A stretch of DNA of 64,000 nucleotides. Source: CAVQBP01 sp963723205. Lineage in GTDB: Bacteria > Bacteroidota > Ignavibacteria > Ignavibacteriales > Ignavibacteriaceae. The DNA lies in the NCBI GenBank assembly GCA_963723205.1, contig CAVRQC010000041.1, forward strand, positions 434,001 to 498,000, read 5' to 3'. The notes beneath the pieces were generated by a model. It was given only the letters and a program-made list of their open reading frames with translations. It was not told the origin of the DNA and searched no databases. Made by a program: the position numbers and the translations under genes. Of the stretch, positions 55,513 to 63,744 are shown piece after piece (positions within the stretch are counted from its first letter, which is position 1; every line of letters starts with the position of its first letter).

Positions 55513-56346
55513 ATGGATAAACAAATTTTAAATTCTCCTGCTAAAATTAACTTCGGATTAAATATTATTTCAAGACGTCCTGATGGGTACCACAATATTG
55601 AAACTATTTTTTATCCGATTAAACTGCAAGATGAGATAGTTTTAAAAAGATCTGATTCTTTTACTTTCAAATGCAATATTGAAACTTTATCAACAGGTAA
55701 AGATAATCTAATTGTAAAAGCACTAAATATTCTTGAGATACATACAGGACAGAAATTCAATGTAGATATAATCTTGAAAAAGAATATTTCGATCGGTGCA
55801 GGTCTTGGAGGAGGAAGTTCTAATGCTGCATCAATTCTCGTAGGAATAAATTCCCTGTTTGATTTAAAGATACCTGCTGAAGATTTGTTTGATATGGCAG
55901 TAAAGCTTGGCTCAGATGTTCCTTTTTTTCTTGATCCGAAGCCTAAATTTGCCGAAGGAAAAGGTGAGATTTTAAAAGAACTGGATTTTAAGATAGATTA
56001 TCCAATATTAATTATTAATCCGGGAATACATGTTTCCACTGAATGGGCTTATTCTAAAATTATACCTAAAAAGCCTGTAAAAAATTTATATTCAATTATA
56101 GAAAACGGATTCAAAAACTTTTCAGAATTAAAGGAACTAGTCACAAATGATTTTGAACAAGTTGTATTTGAGAAATTTCCGCAAATCAGAGAAATAAAAG
56201 ACAAACTATATAACCTTGGAGCAGAGTTTGCCTTAATGACAGGAAGCGGTTCTACTCTCATCGGGATATTTCCTGATATAATTAAAGCAAAAGAAGCAGA
56301 TAAAAATTTTTCAGAATATTTTACATTTATTCATTCGGATATATAA
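55513..56346 (+). CDS. ispE: 4-diphosphocytidyl-2-C-methyl-D-erythritol kinase IspE
   Basis: GHMP kinase with SPAKINFGLNIISRRPDGYHNIETIF at the start, the ATP-binding GAGLGGGSSNAASIL motif and the late LMTGSGSTLIGIF. It phosphorylates CDP-ME in the MEP isoprenoid pathway. 277 residues is normal. It is 45 bp downstream of the methyltransferase gene. It also gives evidence that the organism uses the MEP route. Confidence 0.95.
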   Translation: MDKQILNSPAKINFGLNIISRRPDGYHNIETIFYPIKLQDEIVLKRSDSFTFKCNIETLSTGKDNLIVKALNILEIHTGQKFNVDIILKKNISIGAGLGGGSSNAASILVGINSLFDLKIPAEDLFDMAVKLGSDVPFFLDPKPKFAEGKGEILKELDFKIDYPILIINPGIHVSTEWAYSKIIPKKPVKNLYSIIENGFKNFSELKELVTNDFEQVVFEKFPQIREIKDKLYNLGAEFALMTGSGSTLIGIFPDIIKAKEADKNFSEYFTFIHSDI

Positions 56347-56432
56347 ATTTTATTCTCTCCTTTCTAAAAAATTTAATCTCTGAACAGAAGTATTAAAGAT
56401 TCCCTTTTCCTATCCATACTGTTTGAGATGTT

Positions 56433-56978
56433 CTAGTATTGAAAACTTACCCTGTCAAAGCCTTTGTTTCTAATTGCATAATCTACAATATTATCCAGGT
56501 TTCCTTCAACCCTTACTAAGGAAAGCTTATTGTCTTCCAGATTAATTACATACATTTTATTGATCAATCCATCCTCATACTTAACATAGATTCCGGTCAA
56601 TTTGTCTCCATCAACATGCTTCACTACATAGTGCCAGTTTTCATTCTCAAGTTTATTATCAATGTTGTTAAAGAAAGCACAATTATAACGCTCGCCTCTA
56701 TATTTATTTGTCTTATACACTCCAACTTGAACCTGGGAAATATTCTTCAAAATTGCCTGTGCATCTTCATCATTATCATTAAAGCTGGCAATCATCCTGG
56801 CAAATGAAATACCCATAGAACCTACCGAAAATTCAACATCTTTATAGAACTTTTCATTGGTTGATTTGATTACCAAAGACTTAACTTCCCCAAAATCATT
56901 ATCAACTCCAATACAGCCGACAAAAGTTAGCGCTAAAAGTATTACTGCAAGAATAACTAAAATATTTTTTGTATTCAT
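56433..56978 (-). CDS. DUF4252 lipoprotein B
   Basis: The start at 56978 follows AGAGGTGA and gives a lipobox signal (LVILAVILLALTFVGCIG); the frame extends upstream to 57047. The body has the DUF4252 pattern (SVGSMGISFARMIASFNDNDEDAQAI; VQVGVYKTNK; an IYVKYEDGLINKMYVI strand). It is the last gene of a four-gene unit with sigma factor. Members of DUF4252 in Bacteroidota accompany ECF sigma factors, so it may take part in envelope sensing. Confidence 0.85.
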   Translation of the reverse strand: MNTKNILVILAVILLALTFVGCIGVDNDFGEVKSLVIKSTNEKFYKDVEFSVGSMGISFARMIASFNDNDEDAQAILKNISQVQVGVYKTNKYRGERYNCAFFNNIDNKLENENWHYVVKHVDGDKLTGIYVKYEDGLINKMYVINLEDNKLSLVRVEGNLDNIVDYAIRNKGFDRVSFQY

Positions 56979-56979
56979 A

Positions 56980-57546
56980 TTAGTCACCTCTCTTTTTATG
57001 TATATGTCCGAGCGACGGGATATCAAACTTGGCACCCAATCGTCCAATGCTTTCCAGGTCTATTTTCCCTACGATATTTACAAATGAAGCTTCGCCGTCA
57101 TTTTCGTACGTTGTAACTGCAAGACCTAAGATATTATTATTAGAGACAGACGATTTAATAAATACATTAGTATATTCTCCCCCGCTCTTAACATGAATAA
57201 TTCTATCCCAGTCCTTCGAAACAAGCTTTTCATTTATACTTTCCATTTTCTGGATAAGCTCATCTTTATCACTTTTTGAGCTTTTGAATGAATTTACCTT
57301 AACCAGCTTTAGCCCGCTTAATAGATCATATAAAGCAGTGTCATTATTTTTAGCTGCATTAGCTACCATTTTTAACAAATTACTTTCAATAATTACTTCA
57401 GTTACGTCACTATCATTCTGAAATTTTGCCAGGTCACCGAAATCAACATAACCGGGATCGTTTGAATAATTATATTTCTCCTGTGCAGATAAGCTTATAG
57501 AAAATAATATGACCATGATTGAAAATATTTTTACTAAGTTTTTCAT
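56980..57546 (-). CDS. DUF4252 protein A, exported
   Basis: The start at 57546 follows GAGGAGG and gives a cleavable signal (IFSIMVILFSISLSAQ). The mature part has the DUF4252 pattern including LYDLLSGLKLVKVNSF and DRIIHVKSGGEYTNVFIKSS. It differs from protein B by lacking a lipobox. The start is one base from the anti-sigma stop, so translation is coupled. Confidence 0.85.
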   Translation of the reverse strand: MKNLVKIFSIMVILFSISLSAQEKYNYSNDPGYVDFGDLAKFQNDSDVTEVIIESNLLKMVANAAKNNDTALYDLLSGLKLVKVNSFKSSKSDKDELIQKMESINEKLVSKDWDRIIHVKSGGEYTNVFIKSSVSNNNILGLAVTTYENDGEASFVNIVGKIDLESIGRLGAKFDIPSLGHIHKKRGD

Positions 57547-57547
57547 T

Positions 57548-58096
57548 TTAGCCTCCTCTAAAAAGTTCATTTATGGCAGATACTCCTTCATGAACAGGTT
57601 TTGCAACTTGTTCTTTAAGGATATCATTTTCCAGTTTATTAGTTGTTCTGTTAAAAATTTTGTTAACTAACACAAGTGATTGCTTAACTTGTTTCTCAGC
57701 AAGCCGAACTTGCTTTTCCGAATACTGATCTCTGTTCATGTCATTAAATAACATGAACAAGACAATACCTCCCACCAGAATTAAAACAACTGCTGTTGTT
57801 AATAAAGGTTTGTATATTAATTTATTTAAAAATTCTATAACCGGGGGAAACAATCCATTTTCAGTTATCCCCGTACTGATTTTTACATTTTCAAGAATTT
57901 CATCAGGGCAATCATTTTTCCCGAGATTCCCGATTGCCATGGTAGTAATTTTATATTCAACTAATAATCTATTAATTTCTTTATTTCTTGACGCTAAAAA
58001 ATATATTTGTATTTTATCTTTAAGATTAGCATCACCATATGCAACAGAAATAATTCTGTTTAATAATTTTTCACTAATATCTAACCGGGATTTCAT
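57548..58096 (-). CDS. Membrane-bound anti-sigma factor-like protein
   Basis: The protein has a cytoplasmic half (SRLDISEKLLNRIISVAYGDANLKDK, a ZAS-less helical start), one transmembrane helix (LLTTAVVLILVGGIVLFMLF) and a periplasmic coiled tail. Its start overlaps the sigma gene by 23 bp. The position and topology fit an anti-sigma factor that holds the ECF sigma factor at the membrane; no zinc HXXXCXXC motif is seen. Confidence 0.7.
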   Translation of the reverse strand: MKSRLDISEKLLNRIISVAYGDANLKDKIQIYFLASRNKEINRLLVEYKITTMAIGNLGKNDCPDEILENVKISTGITENGLFPPVIEFLNKLIYKPLLTTAVVLILVGGIVLFMLFNDMNRDQYSEKQVRLAEKQVKQSLVLVNKIFNRTTNKLENDILKEQVAKPVHEGVSAINELFRGG

Positions 58097-58613
58097 CTTT
58101 AAATTCTTTCAATTCATTTTGAAGTTTTATTCTTGCACGCATCAGGTAAACTTTTACACTATTTAAAGGAATATCTAGGACTTTACTGATCTCTTTATAT
58201 TTCATTCCATGCATCTGGTACATTATAAAAATGCTTTTCAGGTTCTCAGGTAAATTTTCTATCGATTCCTTTAATTTTTTATTTAAATTTTCATGTGTAA
58301 TCATAAATTCCGGATTATTCATATCATTAGTATTTTGATATGTATCCTCAAAGACAACATCTATTTCAATTTCCCTGTTCACCGATATATTACGTCGTCT
58401 TAAATAATCTATGCATAAATTATGAGTCATCCTCATTATATATGATCCTGCAGCATTTAAATTAAATTTGTCCAGATTCTTCCATAATCTTATTAAAACT
58501 TCCTGGGTAACATCATCGGCATCCATTCGGTTTCTAAGCATATACATGGAATAATTGTAAACTTTGTTTTTAAACTGTTTAAGAAGCAGTTTATATTTTA
58601 GATTGCTTAGCAT
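58074..58613 (-). CDS. ECF-type RNA polymerase sigma factor
   Basis: The 179-residue protein has region 2 (YMLRNRMDADDVTQEVLIRLWKNLDKFN with DDVTQEV) and region 4 (LPENLKSIFIMYQMHGMKYKEISKVLDIPLNSVKVYLMRARIKL), and no region 1 or 3. It heads the operon sigma / anti-sigma / DUF4252 x2. It should direct transcription of an envelope-stress or similar regulon. Autoregulation is common for ECF operons, but its promoter is not identified. Confidence 0.94.
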   Translation of the reverse strand: MLSNLKYKLLLKQFKNKVYNYSMYMLRNRMDADDVTQEVLIRLWKNLDKFNLNAAGSYIMRMTHNLCIDYLRRRNISVNREIEIDVVFEDTYQNTNDMNNPEFMITHENLNKKLKESIENLPENLKSIFIMYQMHGMKYKEISKVLDIPLNSVKVYLMRARIKLQNELKEFKDEIPVRY

Positions 58614-58784
58614 CTTTTAACATAAAGACGAAATTGATCAATTAATTGTTACAATCTTCAGGAAGCAATTAAAAAAGAAATCTATCCCCAAAGATTTAAT
58701 ACATTATATCGTATTAATAACAAATTTTGAATGGAAATTATTTAAGCGGAAGGAATAAAAAATGAATGGTATTACTTTTTTGTA

Positions 58785-58816
58785 GTTTATGGTTTTTTAT
58801 GTGTTGTTTATGGTTT
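58785..58816. repeat. Short direct repeat in low-complexity spacer
   Basis: GTTTATGGTTT occurs at 58785-58795 and again at 58806-58816 within a T/G-rich stretch between the sigma operon and qmoC. No open frame. Similar low-complexity words occur near 35600 and 61210. Confidence 0.4.
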
Positions 58817-58896
58817 GGTGAAATTGGTCAAATAATTTCAATTTCTTGAGAAATCTTACAATCCACAAACTGAAGGATATTTATATATAATATATC

Positions 58897-60081
58897 TTAA
58901 GCTGATGCTGAAAGCTGACCTGCCGGAACAGAATCCTTAATCTGAAACTCATTTGCCCGGCTTCTAACAGCTGCAACATAAATTGCCAAAGGACGATACA
59001 GCAAATGTGACCATTTTCCGAACGGTACTTCAACAACGAGCATAGGCACAACAATTACCAGGTGAATCATATAAGTATAGTAAGTCGGTATGGGCATATC
59101 TGCAACTCTGAAAATGTGGAGTAAGATACCGCTTAGTGCCGATAGAAAAAGAAGTATTGGAAACAGCCAATCCGAGAAATGGCTGAACTGGTGCATTTCA
59201 GTACCTTTTTTTATACGATCAATTATAATCCATAAGGTTGAACCAAGCAAAACTACTGTTGAATAATAGCCTAAAATACTTGTCCAATGCAGACTGCTTC
59301 CGCTTACTTGAAACCATGGCAGAAAAACTACTACCAATGTAAACATAATCGCATAACCGGTAACAAGGAAAAGATGGCGAATCCAGTTCTTACCGGCATC
59401 CTTATCATCGCAGTCTTTCCACCTTTTCTGTGTAATTCCCTGAATTATAAAGTAAGGCAGCTGAGCAAGATAATAGCTGAACGGAATTTTCTCATCCTTT
59501 GTCAAGCCAAGGAACATTCGCGCTGCATTACTGAGCAGCAGTATTCCTAAAACTGCAGCCATTATTCTATCACCCCAATCCACAATATCAACCGGTGCAA
59601 ACTTGTCCAGCATTACATTGGAAAGCGGAGCCGGACCAGAACTATAAAGTAAACCAAATCCAAAATTATTCGGTAGAGTAAATAACAAAGCTATAACCAC
59701 AGCAAAGAATGCCAGTATTCCTGCTTCCCAATAAACCGAACTATACATTAAACGTGATAATCCTGTCCAATCATAAAGAGAAGTAAGATACCTGCGCAGA
59801 GCCATCATAGTTTCACCCGGATTTCCTTTGCGAGGACACTTGCTGGAACAATCACCGCAATAAAAACATAGCCATGGCCCGGGATCTTTGAGTAATTTAT
59901 CTTTCAATCCCCATTGTGCCCAGAGCATCTGTTTTCGCGGAAATCCATACTCCTCAGTTGAAAGTGAACATGTAGATGAGCATGTAGCACACTGATAACA
60001 TTTACTGAGATTTTCTCCACCATTTTTCTTTATGTAGTTTATAAACTGCGTATCGGGTTTGATTAAATTTCTTTCGTTCAT
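58897..60081 (-). CDS. qmoC: QmoC-like subunit: [4Fe-4S] protein with membrane cytochrome b part
   Basis: The N-terminal HdrC-like part has two cysteine clusters, CYQCATCSSTC near residue 28 and CFYCGDCSSKCP near residue 72, each for one [4Fe-4S] centre. FPRKQMLWAQWGLKDKLLKDP between them is typical of QmoC. The C-terminal half has about six transmembrane helices that fit a NarI/HdrE-type haem b domain. QmoABC moves electrons between the quinone pool and AprBA in dissimilatory sulfate reduction or sulfur oxidation. In this operon QmoC has no QmoA or QmoB next to it. It is 394 residues; the previous gene is 15 bp upstream. Confidence 0.82.
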   Translation of the reverse strand: MNERNLIKPDTQFINYIKKNGGENLSKCYQCATCSSTCSLSTEEYGFPRKQMLWAQWGLKDKLLKDPGPWLCFYCGDCSSKCPRKGNPGETMMALRRYLTSLYDWTGLSRLMYSSVYWEAGILAFFAVVIALLFTLPNNFGFGLLYSSGPAPLSNVMLDKFAPVDIVDWGDRIMAAVLGILLLSNAARMFLGLTKDEKIPFSYYLAQLPYFIIQGITQKRWKDCDDKDAGKNWIRHLFLVTGYAIMFTLVVVFLPWFQVSGSSLHWTSILGYYSTVVLLGSTLWIIIDRIKKGTEMHQFSHFSDWLFPILLFLSALSGILLHIFRVADMPIPTYYTYMIHLVIVVPMLVVEVPFGKWSHLLYRPLAIYVAAVRSRANEFQIKDSVPAGQLSASA

Positions 60082-60096
60082 ATGAGCAACCGGGAT

Positions 60097-60888
60097 TTAA
60101 TTTGTTTTTTTTACTTTCATAGTTTTTTCACCATAAAGGCAATATTTCAGCCATTCAAATCCAAACAGGAGCAATTCTTCATCATCCTTCTTTATTCTAT
60201 CTATGATTTCTTCATCGACTTCGAATCGTTTTAAAAATGTACTCTTAAAAACAAACTCTCTGAATTTATCAACATTATAACAAACAGTATAGAACATCTC
60301 AAGTTTGGCAGGTTCCAGTTTTTTTCCTTCTTGAAAATAATCATGAAGTGAAACTTCTTTGAAGCGTTCTCCCATTTCAGTATATTCTTCAACTTGTTGT
60401 TCTTTCAACCAGTCATTAACGGTTTGATTTTTTTCCTCATAATATCCCCGGCAAACCGGTTCTTCAAGTATAAAATAGAATTCTTCATCTCCATTAGCAC
60501 CATTTTCTTTTGGAGAGGCTATCCCCAATGGGTACATTCTGCATGGCCAGGGTCTGTCTTCATAAATCGTACACCCTTCAGTACTAACAAAAGGACAGGT
60601 TTTTTCCTCATTCATATTCAACTTCAGCATTACTACAGGAAAATTTTGATTTTCATCTATAGGAAGAAATGTGTATTTGTCTAAAAATTCCTGTGATGAA
60701 ATTTTAAGTCTGTTCTTTAATCGTATTATATCATAGGGAGTTAAAAAAATATTTACATCCGAACAGCATTTATTAAAGCAGCTAATATTTTTATGGCAGC
60801 TAAATTGAAATTTGCTGTTTATATTAAGTCTAGGATATTCTTTTAATATTGTTTCTTTCAGTTTTTCTATCGCTTCCATATTTTCCAC
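60097..60888 (-). CDS. YkgJ-family zinc/iron-chelating protein
   Basis: AAAAGGTGG precedes the ATG. The 263-residue protein contains FSCHKNISCFNKCCSDVNI and CPFVSTEGCTIYEDRPWPCRMYP, the cysteine set of the YkgJ (zinc- or iron-chelating) family. Relatives are often cysteine-cluster partners of redox systems. Its place between aprA and qmoC, in the same orientation and 15 bp from qmoC, suggests a role in assembly or electron transfer for the sulfur pathway. This role is inference. Confidence 0.85.
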   Translation of the reverse strand: MENMEAIEKLKETILKEYPRLNINSKFQFSCHKNISCFNKCCSDVNIFLTPYDIIRLKNRLKISSQEFLDKYTFLPIDENQNFPVVMLKLNMNEEKTCPFVSTEGCTIYEDRPWPCRMYPLGIASPKENGANGDEEFYFILEEPVCRGYYEEKNQTVNDWLKEQQVEEYTEMGERFKEVSLHDYFQEGKKLEPAKLEMFYTVCYNVDKFREFVFKSTFLKRFEVDEEIIDRIKKDDEELLLFGFEWLKYCLYGEKTMKVKKTN

Positions 60889-60926
60889 CTTTTAATTCCG
60901 AATTTCCCCACAAACAAGTTCGCAGT

Positions 60927-61190
60927 TCATTCTATTATAAAATTTTTCAAAGCATCTTTGGACCAAACAGGCAGGGGTCCAGATTCACCATTGGCAGGAT
61001 TCAATCTATAGCGGTAGGAAATATTCTGGTTAAATTTATTTTTCATCCAATCCCAGCCCCGGATATAATAGGAGCAATCATCATTGAAACATACATATTG
61101 GTAATCAACATCCCAGGAACTTTCCGGCGGACATAACCATTTTTTTAATTGCTGATTGCAATGCGGGCAAGTATAAGTTTTTTCTTCCAT
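60927..61190 (-). CDS. Small zinc-ribbon protein in the apr operon
   Basis: The start at 61190 (EEKTYTCPHCNQQLKKW) is preferred over 61214 because the domain follows directly; neither has a strong ribosome site. CPHC and CFNDDC form a two-CxxC-like zinc site; GWDWMKNKF and SYRYRLNP follow. Proteins of this type (CxxC...CFNDDC-YY-RGW) occur with dissimilatory sulfate-reduction genes in other bacteria, to my knowledge, with no known function. It is 38 bp from the YkgJ-like gene and follows aprA. Confidence 0.8.
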   Translation of the reverse strand: MEEKTYTCPHCNQQLKKWLCPPESSWDVDYQYVCFNDDCSYYIRGWDWMKNKFNQNISYRYRLNPANGESGPLPVWSKDALKNFIIE

Positions 61191-61281
61191 ATTTAACTCA
61201 TATTTATTGAACATTGAGCGTCGAATATTACAGTAATTTAATGTTCAATATCCATCTTTCAACTGTCAATTTCAAATGGAA

Positions 61282-61305
61282 GGGAATCCCTATATAGGGA
61301 TTCCC
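61282..61305. repeat. Perfect 24-bp palindrome after aprA
   Basis: Arms GGGAATCCC and GGGATTCCC surround TATATA; the whole sequence is its own reverse complement. It lies 39 bp after the aprA stop codon in the transcribed direction, before the zinc-ribbon gene. It can act as a hairpin for mRNA protection or partial termination; there is no T run on either strand. Confidence 0.6.
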
Positions 61306-61343
61306 CTTGACTATATCTTCTCCTCTTTAATTCCGGATATTCA

Positions 61344-63218
61344 CTAATTAACTATTGAAATAATTGGTTTAGAGAAAACATCCCATTTGTCTGACTTCGG
61401 GTCCCACTTCATGTTTACAAATACTTTCCAGTCTTTTTCATCCATGGAAGGTTTGTCTGCACGATAGTAGTATCCCGGCCAGCGGGTTTCTTCTCTGTAT
61501 AAAATAGCTCTTATGTGAGCCTCAGCCTGCCACATTCTGTGAACATTTTCCCAGCATCTCATTAATTCATGAAGATCGGATGCTGCCAGTTTATCTGAAT
61601 CTTCTTTCAAGTATTCCAAGAGCTCAAGCCCTTTTTCCAAAAGACCCTTGCTTGTTTTAAATTGTGAAGATACACCACCGGCATATTCATCCATTATCTT
61701 CTGTAGTCTGAACATGAACATTTTGGGTTTAATATAATTAGGATTAACTTCGGGATCACTTGTTCCGCTGCTGAACTCAGAAAAAGTATCAAGCGGTTTT
61801 AGTATCTCTGCTTTCAATGCATCGATTTCTTCTTGATTATAATTGGGTGGATTTGGATTATCAACTATATAATCAATTGCACCTTTTGCAGCAATACGAC
61901 CTTCTGCATGTGAACCAGATGAAAACTTATGGCTGGAAGCACCTGAAGCATCGCCAGCACAGAAGATACCTTTAATTGTAGCCATATTAGGATATCCCCA
62001 GAAATATTCATCTGGAGCTAGATCTTTAGGACCACTGACCCATGCACCGGAAGCACCGGAATGTGAACCAATAAAGTATGGTTCTGCTGCTGCAATTTCA
62101 GAAGGTTTTTCTTCGGGAGCGGTATTTGTACCTGCCCAAAGGATCGCCTGGGAAATAGTCATATCGAGGAAATCTTCCCATGCTTCTGATTCTAATTCTT
62201 TAAGTTTTTTCTTTGCTGCTTTTTCATCACCTGCTTCTGCAGCAATTTTTTTAATTGCTTCATCAGTCTTCATGTAAATTGGCCCTTTTCCATCCATTAC
62301 ATCAAGCATCATAAGCCAGTTACGTAAATTTGCAGGAACAGGTTTTACTTTTCCGTAAGGAACCCAATTTTCAAGTTCCGGTCTTCTTTCTTCCATATAA
62401 TTTCCGCCGGCAGCATTTGTTGCTCTCGATTTGAACAATAAGAACCATGCACCAACAGGACCATACGCATCTTTAAACCTAACAGGAATAAAACGAACTT
62501 CCTGGCAGGTCATTTCAGCACCGGCTTTAAGTGTAAAGTATGCACTTGAACCTGAGTTCCATGGCGGATACCAAGCACGTCCTAACCCCTCACCTGATGA
62601 ACGCGGTTTAAATACATGTACTGCACCACCCATAGCAACCAGAACTGCTTTGGCTTTAAATATATAAAATTTTTCTTCACGAATACTAAAACCAACAGCA
62701 CCAACACAAACATCGCCATCCATTAATGGACCTACAATGAAGACTCTTTCATAAATGTTCTCTACACCGATTGCATTTTTTGCAGCTTCGGCAACTATAA
62801 CTTTATATGATTCCCCGTTAATCATTAATTGCCATCTGCCTTCATGAACATAACTATCTTCAGCATCCTTCCAAATTGGCAATCCCCATTTTTCAAATAA
62901 ATGCACTGAGGAATCAACGTGGCGTGCAATATTATATACTAGATCTTCGCGGGTAATTCCCATTAAATCGCTTCTTACATATTTTACATAATCTTCAACA
63001 GTATTTTTTCCATCTTTAATTCCAACATATTGATTGATAGCTGAAAGCCCCATAGCAACAGCGCCGCTTCTATCAACAGCAGCTTTGTCAACCATAGTAA
63101 CTTTAAGATTATGTTGCTTTGCCCAATAAGCAGCTTCAACAGCCGCACCGCAGGCAGCCATACCGCCGCCGATAATCAATAGATCGGTATTAACTTCTTC
63201 AGTTTTAAAATTTGCCAT
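61344..63218 (-). CDS. aprA: Adenylylsulfate reductase alpha subunit AprA
   Basis: AGGAGGAAG precedes the ATG. The FAD-binding N-terminus LLIIGGGMAACGAAVEAAYWAKQH and KAAVDRSGAVAMGLSAINQYVG are diagnostic of AprA. DVMDGKGPIYMKTDEA and GSHSGASGAWVSGP follow, and SHKFSSGSHAEGRIAAKGA is the second FAD motif. It forms adenosine phosphosulfate reductase with AprB, interconverting APS and sulfite. 624 residues is usual. It is 16 bp after aprB. Direction, reductive or oxidative, is not decided by the sequence. Confidence 0.97.
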   Translation of the reverse strand: MANFKTEEVNTDLLIIGGGMAACGAAVEAAYWAKQHNLKVTMVDKAAVDRSGAVAMGLSAINQYVGIKDGKNTVEDYVKYVRSDLMGITREDLVYNIARHVDSSVHLFEKWGLPIWKDAEDSYVHEGRWQLMINGESYKVIVAEAAKNAIGVENIYERVFIVGPLMDGDVCVGAVGFSIREEKFYIFKAKAVLVAMGGAVHVFKPRSSGEGLGRAWYPPWNSGSSAYFTLKAGAEMTCQEVRFIPVRFKDAYGPVGAWFLLFKSRATNAAGGNYMEERRPELENWVPYGKVKPVPANLRNWLMMLDVMDGKGPIYMKTDEAIKKIAAEAGDEKAAKKKLKELESEAWEDFLDMTISQAILWAGTNTAPEEKPSEIAAAEPYFIGSHSGASGAWVSGPKDLAPDEYFWGYPNMATIKGIFCAGDASGASSHKFSSGSHAEGRIAAKGAIDYIVDNPNPPNYNQEEIDALKAEILKPLDTFSEFSSGTSDPEVNPNYIKPKMFMFRLQKIMDEYAGGVSSQFKTSKGLLEKGLELLEYLKEDSDKLAASDLHELMRCWENVHRMWQAEAHIRAILYREETRWPGYYYRADKPSMDEKDWKVFVNMKWDPKSDKWDVFSKPIISIVN

Positions 63219-63234
63219 AATTTTTTTCTTCCTC

Positions 63235-63678
63235 CTAATTCTTAATTGTTACTACTTCAGGAAGACCTAAAGACTCAGGCTCGGTATAAAGAACAGGGCT
63301 CTTGAGGTCATCATTGCTTGTATTCCACCCGCCATCTGGTACTGCTTTACCCTCTTCATTAGTACGAATCGGGAATTTAAAACGTTTTAAAGTACCATTG
63401 CGGAATTTTACTGTCCACATAATAGAATCTGTACTTCTCATTGGTGTAACAGTAGCTCCTAGAGGTACAAAATCAGCATAACCACGAACTTCAATTGCCT
63501 GGTTCGGACAAATTTTAACACAATTGTAACATTCCCAGCACATTTCTGGTTCACAGTTAAATGCTTTCATTGTATCTTTATTTAACACCATTAAGTCATT
63601 AGGACAGATGTACTGACATGCCGTTTTATCCAGAGCCTTACATCCATCACATTTATCAGGAATTACATAACTTGGCAT
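63235..63678 (-). CDS. aprB: Adenylylsulfate reductase beta subunit AprB
   Basis: AAGGAG precedes the ATG. The ferredoxin part has CDGCKALDKTACQYICP and CWECYNCVKICPNQAI, which together bind two [4Fe-4S] clusters. The C-terminal beta region (SIMWTVKFRNGTLKRFKFPIR and NEEGKAVPDGGW) wraps around AprA. 147 residues is normal. It follows sat and precedes aprA in the operon. Confidence 0.97.
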   Translation of the reverse strand: MPSYVIPDKCDGCKALDKTACQYICPNDLMVLNKDTMKAFNCEPEMCWECYNCVKICPNQAIEVRGYADFVPLGATVTPMRSTDSIMWTVKFRNGTLKRFKFPIRTNEEGKAVPDGGWNTSNDDLKSPVLYTEPESLGLPEVVTIKN

Positions 63679-63744
63679 TAGTTTATCTCCTTTATAGTTT
63701 AATTAAATAATAAATATTTATTTTAAATCTTGATCTCAATTTGA

